Of a DNA stretch of 64,000 nucleotides, positions 60,071-64,000 are shown in pieces. Below the pieces are notes generated by a model. The model saw nothing but the letters and a program-made list of their open reading frames with translations. It was not told the DNA's origin and ran no database searches. How positions within the stretch are numbered: position 1 is the first letter of the stretch; the number at the start of each line of letters is the position of its first letter. A program made the position numbers and the translations under genes. Source of the DNA: an uncultured Roseiflexaceae bacterium (GTDB lineage: Bacteria > Chloroflexota > Chloroflexia > Chloroflexales > Roseiflexaceae); assembly GCA_937988885.1 (NCBI GenBank), contig CALKHR010000098.1, forward strand, positions 1 to 64,000, in the 5' to 3' direction.

Positions 60071-60491
60071 AGGCGCGCTCCTTGCCATCGCCATGCTTGT
60101 TGTATTCGCCGTCAGACGGGGACAGCAGGCGTTAGAAGTGTAAGTCTTTATCATCATAGCATAGCAATGCCTTACTGTCGAGTCTTTTTTGTAAACAGTA
60201 ATTTTCCAATTTGACAGTGGATTTATGCATGGCCTATGCCGGATGACCGATCTACTGCGCCCCACAAAGGATCTCGTTTTCACATGGCAGTGCCAGGGAC
60301 CGTTTCCCGAATCCGATAGCTTGTAAGTCTTAACAGCTCTCTTTGCTCATCGATTGTAAAGTGTAAAGGTTTGTCGAATTTCGCCTCCTTACTATCCGCT
60401 TTCCTTCGTTGAGCACGTTGCATCAAGGGGTGGGCTTGAAATGCACAAACAGGACGCCCAACATGTGAGCGTCCTGTTTGCGAAATGATGC
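60071..60491. other. Spacer without a gene
   Basis: Contains the hsp20 terminator (60446-60480) and presumably the promoter of the small helix-turn-helix gene. Nothing else recognised. Confidence 0.5.
60446..60480 (-). terminator. Terminator hairpin of hsp20
   Basis: Perfect 12-bp stem CAAACAGGACGC (60446-60457) with GCGTCCTGTTTG (60469-60480) and an 11-nt loop, 12 bases beyond the stop codon. The tail on the minus strand is only partly T-rich. Confidence 0.7.
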
Positions 60492-60938
60492 TTAGTTGTT
60501 GGAGATCTCGATCGGCTGCGCCGGCATGACATTGATGGCGATGCGGCGCGGCTTGCTTTCCTCGGCCTTCGGAATCTCCAGTCGCAAAACACCATCGCTG
60601 AGGGTCGCCTCGATCTCATCGCTCTTGACCCGCGAGGGGAGCGTAATGCTGCGCTGGAAGGAGCCGTAGCGGCGCTCTACGCGATGGTACGTGCGATTCT
60701 CTTCGCTGGTCTTGTGCATCTCACCCTTGATGGTCAGCACGTTGTTCTCAACGGTGACGGTGAGATCCTCCGCCTTCAAACCCGGCACCGCCATCTCCAC
60801 CAGGAAGCTGTTGTCAGTCTCGCTTAGGTCGAGCGCCGGGATGATGTTGGTGCGCACCAACGGCGAACGAGCATCCTCGAAGAAGTTGCGCAGCGAGAGA
60901 AGTTCAGTAACAGGATCCCAACGTGTAATGGTAGCCAT
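60492..60938 (-). CDS. Small heat shock protein, Hsp20 family
   Basis: 148 residues. Starts MATITRWDPVTELLSLRNFFED, typical of bacterial class A small heat shock proteins. The alpha-crystallin domain (about 40-135) has MAVPGLKAEDLTVTVENNVLTIKGE and ends DGVLRLEIPKAEESK, the G-V-L signature. A C-terminal I-x-I-like tail (QPIEI) supports oligomer formation. AAAGGAG lies before the ATG at 60938. It binds unfolding proteins. No CIRCE-like repeat was found upstream. Confidence 0.95.
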   Translation of the reverse strand: MATITRWDPVTELLSLRNFFEDARSPLVRTNIIPALDLSETDNSFLVEMAVPGLKAEDLTVTVENNVLTIKGEMHKTSEENRTYHRVERRYGSFQRSITLPSRVKSDEIEATLSDGVLRLEIPKAEESKPRRIAINVMPAQPIEISNN

Positions 60939-61015
60939 GGTTTTGCTCCTTTTCATTTATTTCAATTTGGGTAGCTAGCTCACTAGTTGCAGCAGTGTTT
61001 GTGTCACTCGACACA

Positions 61016-61043
61016 TTGCCTTGTTGCTGTTTCATAGTATAGA
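61016..61043 (+). promoter_or_regulatory. Probable promoter of the second two-component pair
   Basis: TTGCCT (61016-61021), a 16-base spacer and TATAGA (61038-61043), 40 bases before the kinase ATG. Confidence 0.45.
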
Positions 61044-61082
61044 GCCGCTGTGTTAGAATGACATAGAAGGAGCATTAGAGCC

Positions 61083-62792
61083 ATGTTAGAGTCAGTTGAC
61101 CAGCGGCTGCGCCAACGTGAATTCTTGCTCCAGATAAGTCGAGCTTTAACGGCGCAGTTAGATTTAACGAGTGTGCTCAATTTGGTGATCGATGTGGCTG
61201 TCGATTTATTGGCGGGCACATCGGGCCTGATTGCGCTGCACGAGGACGATGGCAACCTGCATGTGCGTGCAGCTTCACGGATTCCGCAGAGTGTGTGGCC
61301 CGCTTTTTCCGAGCTATTGGCCACATCGCTTCACGATGCGCACGCTATGGGTCTTCGCCTGCAGGAGATCGCTGCTGATGTGCAATTGCCCCTGCGTCAG
61401 GTGATCGCGTTGCCGTTGGCTTTCCGCCAAACTACGGTCGGCGTGATCTACGTGTTCCGCGCAGCCGTGAATGTGGCGTTCTCACAAGACGATAAACAGT
61501 TTCTCCAGACGTTTGCTGATCAGGCGGCGATTGCGGTGAGTAATGCGCGGTTGTATGAGGGGGTGCTGCGCGAGAAGCAGCGCCTCGATGCGCTTATCGA
61601 GCAGAGCGCCGATGGGGTGATGATCCTCGACAATCGCTGGCGTATTACGACTTTTAATCGCTCCATGGAGTTGTTGTCGGGCTGGCCTCGCGAGGAGGCG
61701 CTCGGTCGTCCATGTGCCGAGGTGTTGGCGATTCATACGACCCAGGGAATCAATATCTGTCTGGTCGATTGTCCGCTGCAGCGACGCCCACTGCCCGCGA
61801 ACCCGATGGTGGAAGGCTGGGTGACGGCTCGCGATGGGCGGCGGCGCTATGTACAGAGCCGCTACGCGGTGCAGCGCGGGCCGCAGGGGCAGTTTTTGGG
61901 CGCGATAGCCAATGTGCGCGACATCACTCAGCAGAAGATCGAGGAGGAGACGCAGAACACGTTCATCTCCGTGATCTCGCACGAGTTGAAGACGCCCGTC
62001 AGTATTATCAAAGGGTACGCTGAGACGCTGAGCCGAGAGGATGCTCATTGGGACGAGGCGACGTTGCGCGATGGTTTGCAGGTCATCAGCGAGGAGGCCG
62101 ATCGGCTCGCGCATCAGATCGGCGATCTGCTCGAAACGTCGCGTTTGTACGCCGGTGGTATGCGCCTTGAGTTGTCCGAATGGTCGCTTCCGCCGTTGAT
62201 TGGGCAGGTGGTCGAGCGATTCGCGGCACAGGCGAGCGATGCGTTCAGCTTTGAACTGCGCGTGCCCGACGATCTACCTTCGGTGTACGCCGATTATGAG
62301 CGGACTCGTTCGGTATTGGAGAATTTGATCTCGAACGCGGTGAAGTATAGCCCCGATGGCGGCACGATTCGCGTGTCGGCGCGAGTCGATGGTCAACATG
62401 TGATTGTTTCGGTGAGTGATCAGGGCATTGGCATTCCGCAGAGTGAGCAGGAGCGTCTGTTCCGGCCTTTTTATCGTGTGGATAACCGTTTGCGCCGCGA
62501 TACGCAGGGTGCGGGTTTGGGATTGTTCTTGTCGAAGGCGATCGTGGAGGCGCAGGGCGGGCATATGTGGGTGTCGAGTCACCCGGGCCGTGGTTCGCGC
62601 TTCTCGTTCACGCTGCCGCAGGCGACGATACGGCTTCCCAGTTCGCACGATGAACCGCAGGAGTTGGCTCCCGATGAACGCCAGTTGGCTGTGGTGGGCT
62701 TCGCCCCAATGCTTCCAGATGCGCGACAACTCCCGGGCGAGGGCGACACGACAACTGTGTTCGATGAACCCAATGCTGCTGATGAAGACTGA
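61083..62792 (+). CDS. Sensor histidine kinase with GAF and Cys-bearing PAS domains
   Basis: 569 residues, soluble. GAF about 15-155 (LIALHEDDGNLHVRAASR, VIALPLAFRQTTVGVIYVF). PAS about 165-285, with GRPCAEVL and INICLVDCPL, placing C211, C226 and C230 together. H-box FISVISHELKTPVSI (H300), N-box LENLISNAVKYSPDGG, G1 DQGIGI, G2 GAGLGLFLSKAIVEAQGG. The tail of about 60 residues is acidic. AAGGAG precedes the ATG. It is followed after 32 bases by its likely partner regulator. The stimulus is unknown; the Cys cluster could sense redox or bind metal. Confidence 0.93.
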   Translation: MLESVDQRLRQREFLLQISRALTAQLDLTSVLNLVIDVAVDLLAGTSGLIALHEDDGNLHVRAASRIPQSVWPAFSELLATSLHDAHAMGLRLQEIAADVQLPLRQVIALPLAFRQTTVGVIYVFRAAVNVAFSQDDKQFLQTFADQAAIAVSNARLYEGVLREKQRLDALIEQSADGVMILDNRWRITTFNRSMELLSGWPREEALGRPCAEVLAIHTTQGINICLVDCPLQRRPLPANPMVEGWVTARDGRRRYVQSRYAVQRGPQGQFLGAIANVRDITQQKIEEETQNTFISVISHELKTPVSIIKGYAETLSREDAHWDEATLRDGLQVISEEADRLAHQIGDLLETSRLYAGGMRLELSEWSLPPLIGQVVERFAAQASDAFSFELRVPDDLPSVYADYERTRSVLENLISNAVKYSPDGGTIRVSARVDGQHVIVSVSDQGIGIPQSEQERLFRPFYRVDNRLRRDTQGAGLGLFLSKAIVEAQGGHMWVSSHPGRGSRFSFTLPQATIRLPSSHDEPQELAPDERQLAVVGFAPMLPDARQLPGEGDTTTVFDEPNAADED

Positions 62793-62824
62793 TTAGCACG
62801 CTTGGCGCGTGACGAGGCTGTGTT

Positions 62825-63532
62825 ATGTCTGATCTTAAAGATAAACTTGTGCTTGTGGTCGATGACGAGCCACGCATGATCACATTTATGCGGATGAATT
62901 TGGAGTTGGAGGGCTGCCGGGTGATCAGCGCGCCAAACGGCAAAGAGGCGCTCCAGCAGGTGCGCGAAGAGATGCCGGATGTGGTGCTGCTCGATATTAT
63001 GATGCCTGGTATGGATGGCTTCGAGACCCTCAAACGGCTGCGGCAGTTCTCGCAGGTGCCGGTCATCTTCCTGACGGCCAAGGACGAGGAAGAGGATCGC
63101 ATCAAAGGTTTGGAACTCGGCGCTGACGATTACGTGGGCAAGCCATTTAGCCATCGCGAGTTGGTGAGCCGCATTCGGGCGGTGTTGCGCCGCCACTACA
63201 CGCCGCCGCCCACGCCGCAGACGACCGTGAAGGTTGATGATCGGTTGACGATCGATTTTGCCCGTCGCGAGGTGTTGGTGGACGGCGAGCGCGTGAACCT
63301 GCGCCCAACCGAGTATCGTTTGCTGTACCATCTGGTGCAAAACGCTGGCTATGTGATGACGCACGAGCAGTTGTTGACGCGCGTTTGGGGGCCGGAATAT
63401 CACGATGAGACGCATTATCTGCGGTTGTATGTGACGTATTTGCGCCAGAAGATCGAGGAGGACCCCGCGCATCCGAAGTACATTTTGAACGAACGTGGGG
63501 TTGGGTATCGCTTTGTTGATCTGAAGAAATGA
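62825..63532 (+). CDS. OmpR/PhoB-type response regulator
   Basis: 235 residues. Receiver with DDEP (13-16), phosphoacceptor D57 in LLDIMMPGMDG, a Thr in FLTAKDE and Lys in VGKPF. The winged-helix DNA-binding domain (about 135-232) has LRPTEYRLLYHLVQNAGYVMTHEQLLTRVWG and YLRLYVTYLRQKIEEDPAHPKYI, the OmpR signature. Paired with the upstream kinase. A terminator follows. Confidence 0.95.
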   Translation: MSDLKDKLVLVVDDEPRMITFMRMNLELEGCRVISAPNGKEALQQVREEMPDVVLLDIMMPGMDGFETLKRLRQFSQVPVIFLTAKDEEEDRIKGLELGADDYVGKPFSHRELVSRIRAVLRRHYTPPPTPQTTVKVDDRLTIDFARREVLVDGERVNLRPTEYRLLYHLVQNAGYVMTHEQLLTRVWGPEYHDETHYLRLYVTYLRQKIEEDPAHPKYILNERGVGYRFVDLKK

Positions 63533-63564
63533 TAGCGTGCTTTATTATCAGCTTGGCTGTAGGG

Positions 63565-63609
63565 TGAGGAATAGGTACTACGTGATAGTGATGCCTATTC
63601 CTCATTTTT
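63565..63609 (+). terminator. Intrinsic terminator of the two-component operon
   Basis: TGAGGAATAGG (63565-63575) pairs with CCTATTCCTCA (63594-63604), with an inner ACTA/TAGT stem. Five T follow. Confidence 0.8.
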
Positions 63610-63647
63610 CATATTGCTCGATGAGCATGTAGTGAGTGAACTTTATT

Positions 63648-64000
63648 ATGCTTGGGATTGTGATTATCTGGCTTCGGAATGCGGTACGCAGCATACGGAA
63701 TGGCTGGCGGCGGCTGTGGCGTTTACGGGTCGATTATGTGCAGATCGAGTTGAGCGGTCACTTGCCTGAATTTGCTCCCGCGCAGCGCTGGTGGCAGCGT
63801 CGGCTGATGCCTGGCCGCGAGTCCGAGCATCTGCAAGGGCTGCGCCGTAAGTTCGAGCAGATCTGCTCCGACCCGAACACCCGCGGCGTGTTGTTGCGGA
63901 TCAATGGCTTGGAGGCCGGTTGGGCCACGTTGCAGAGCTTGCGCGATGAATTGGCATTGGTGCGCCGCAGCGGCAAACGGGTGGTGGCGTATGTGCTGAC
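63648..64000 (+). CDS. SppA-like signal peptide peptidase, 5' part only
   Basis: Open from ATG 63648 to the window edge, 117 codons. N-terminus MLGIVIIWLRNAVRS (short hydrophobic), then LRVDYVQIELSGHLPEF, DPNTRGVLLRINGLEAGWATLQSLRDEL and RRSGKRVVAYVL. R-G-V-L-L-R-I with GKRVVAY matches the first repeat of the SppA/protease IV family, which degrades leftover signal peptides with a Ser-Lys dyad. The catalytic residues lie beyond the window. Upstream GAGTG is a weak ribosome binding site. Confidence 0.8.
   Translation, partial: MLGIVIIWLRNAVRSIRNGWRRLWRLRVDYVQIELSGHLPEFAPAQRWWQRRLMPGRESEHLQGLRRKFEQICSDPNTRGVLLRINGLEAGWATLQSLRDELALVRRSGKRVVAYVL

Noticed and set aside
60939..61082. CIRCE element before hsp20
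   Set aside because: No TTAGCACTC-N9-GAGTGCTAA repeat; only a short GTGT/ACAC pair is present.

Overview
The window reads as one stretch of a free-living bacterial chromosome, most likely from the phylum Chloroflexota. The phylum is an inference. It rests on the mix of families: an MglA/MglB/DUF4388 polarity module, large carbohydrate-active lipoproteins, an ELWxxDGT repeat surface protein, DUF5946 and DUF697 proteins, and an SppA-like protease. Coding sequence is moderately GC-rich, while many spacers are AT-rich. I see no rRNA, tRNA, CRISPR array, transposase or prophage.

Left part (0.9-19 kb): housekeeping and accessory genes, mostly as single units. In order they are an AT-hook-like protein, dprA, adenosine deaminase, a VanZ-like protein, a peptide-type solute-binding lipoprotein, larB, a divergent dihydroorotate-dehydrogenase-like protein without the usual catalytic motif, an HD hydrolase, a Bcr/CflA-type exporter divergent from an ArsR-type regulator across a perfect 13-bp inverted repeat, a DUF5946 protein, a 1221-residue GH13 protein with an added HExxH motif, an SDR and a CDF metal transporter.

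Middle part (19.7-46 kb): carbohydrate capture and breakdown. A strong promoter precedes a winged-helix regulator, then a sugar ABC importer (binding protein and two permeases), then GH43, GH1 and GH2 enzymes in tight operon spacing. Next come the ELWxxDGT gene, interrupted by one in-frame stop; an aldose-epimerase-like gene plus RhaEW-type fusion (rhamnose catabolism) behind a LacI-type palindrome; an ABC exporter with a long leader carrying a small ORF and two tandem terminators; gntR-uxuA (glucuronate catabolism); an orphan Tat-type lipoprotein; pgi; and a phytase-like lipoprotein. Together this suggests growth on plant cell-wall sugars (xylose/arabinose, rhamnose, glucuronate) feeding central metabolism.

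Right part (46-64 kb): envelope and regulation. It holds a DUF697 protein, murA with Asp in place of the catalytic Cys, an NtrC-type activator, sigma-54 (rpoN) with an extra four-cysteine motif, small membrane proteins, an NtrB-like kinase, purH, the mglB-mglA-DUF4388 operon, hsp20, a second two-component pair, and the 5' end of an sppA-like gene cut by the window edge. Activator, sigma factor and kinase lie within 6.4 kb and probably form one sigma-54 circuit.

Most single-gene units end in perfect hairpins, which are listed individually.
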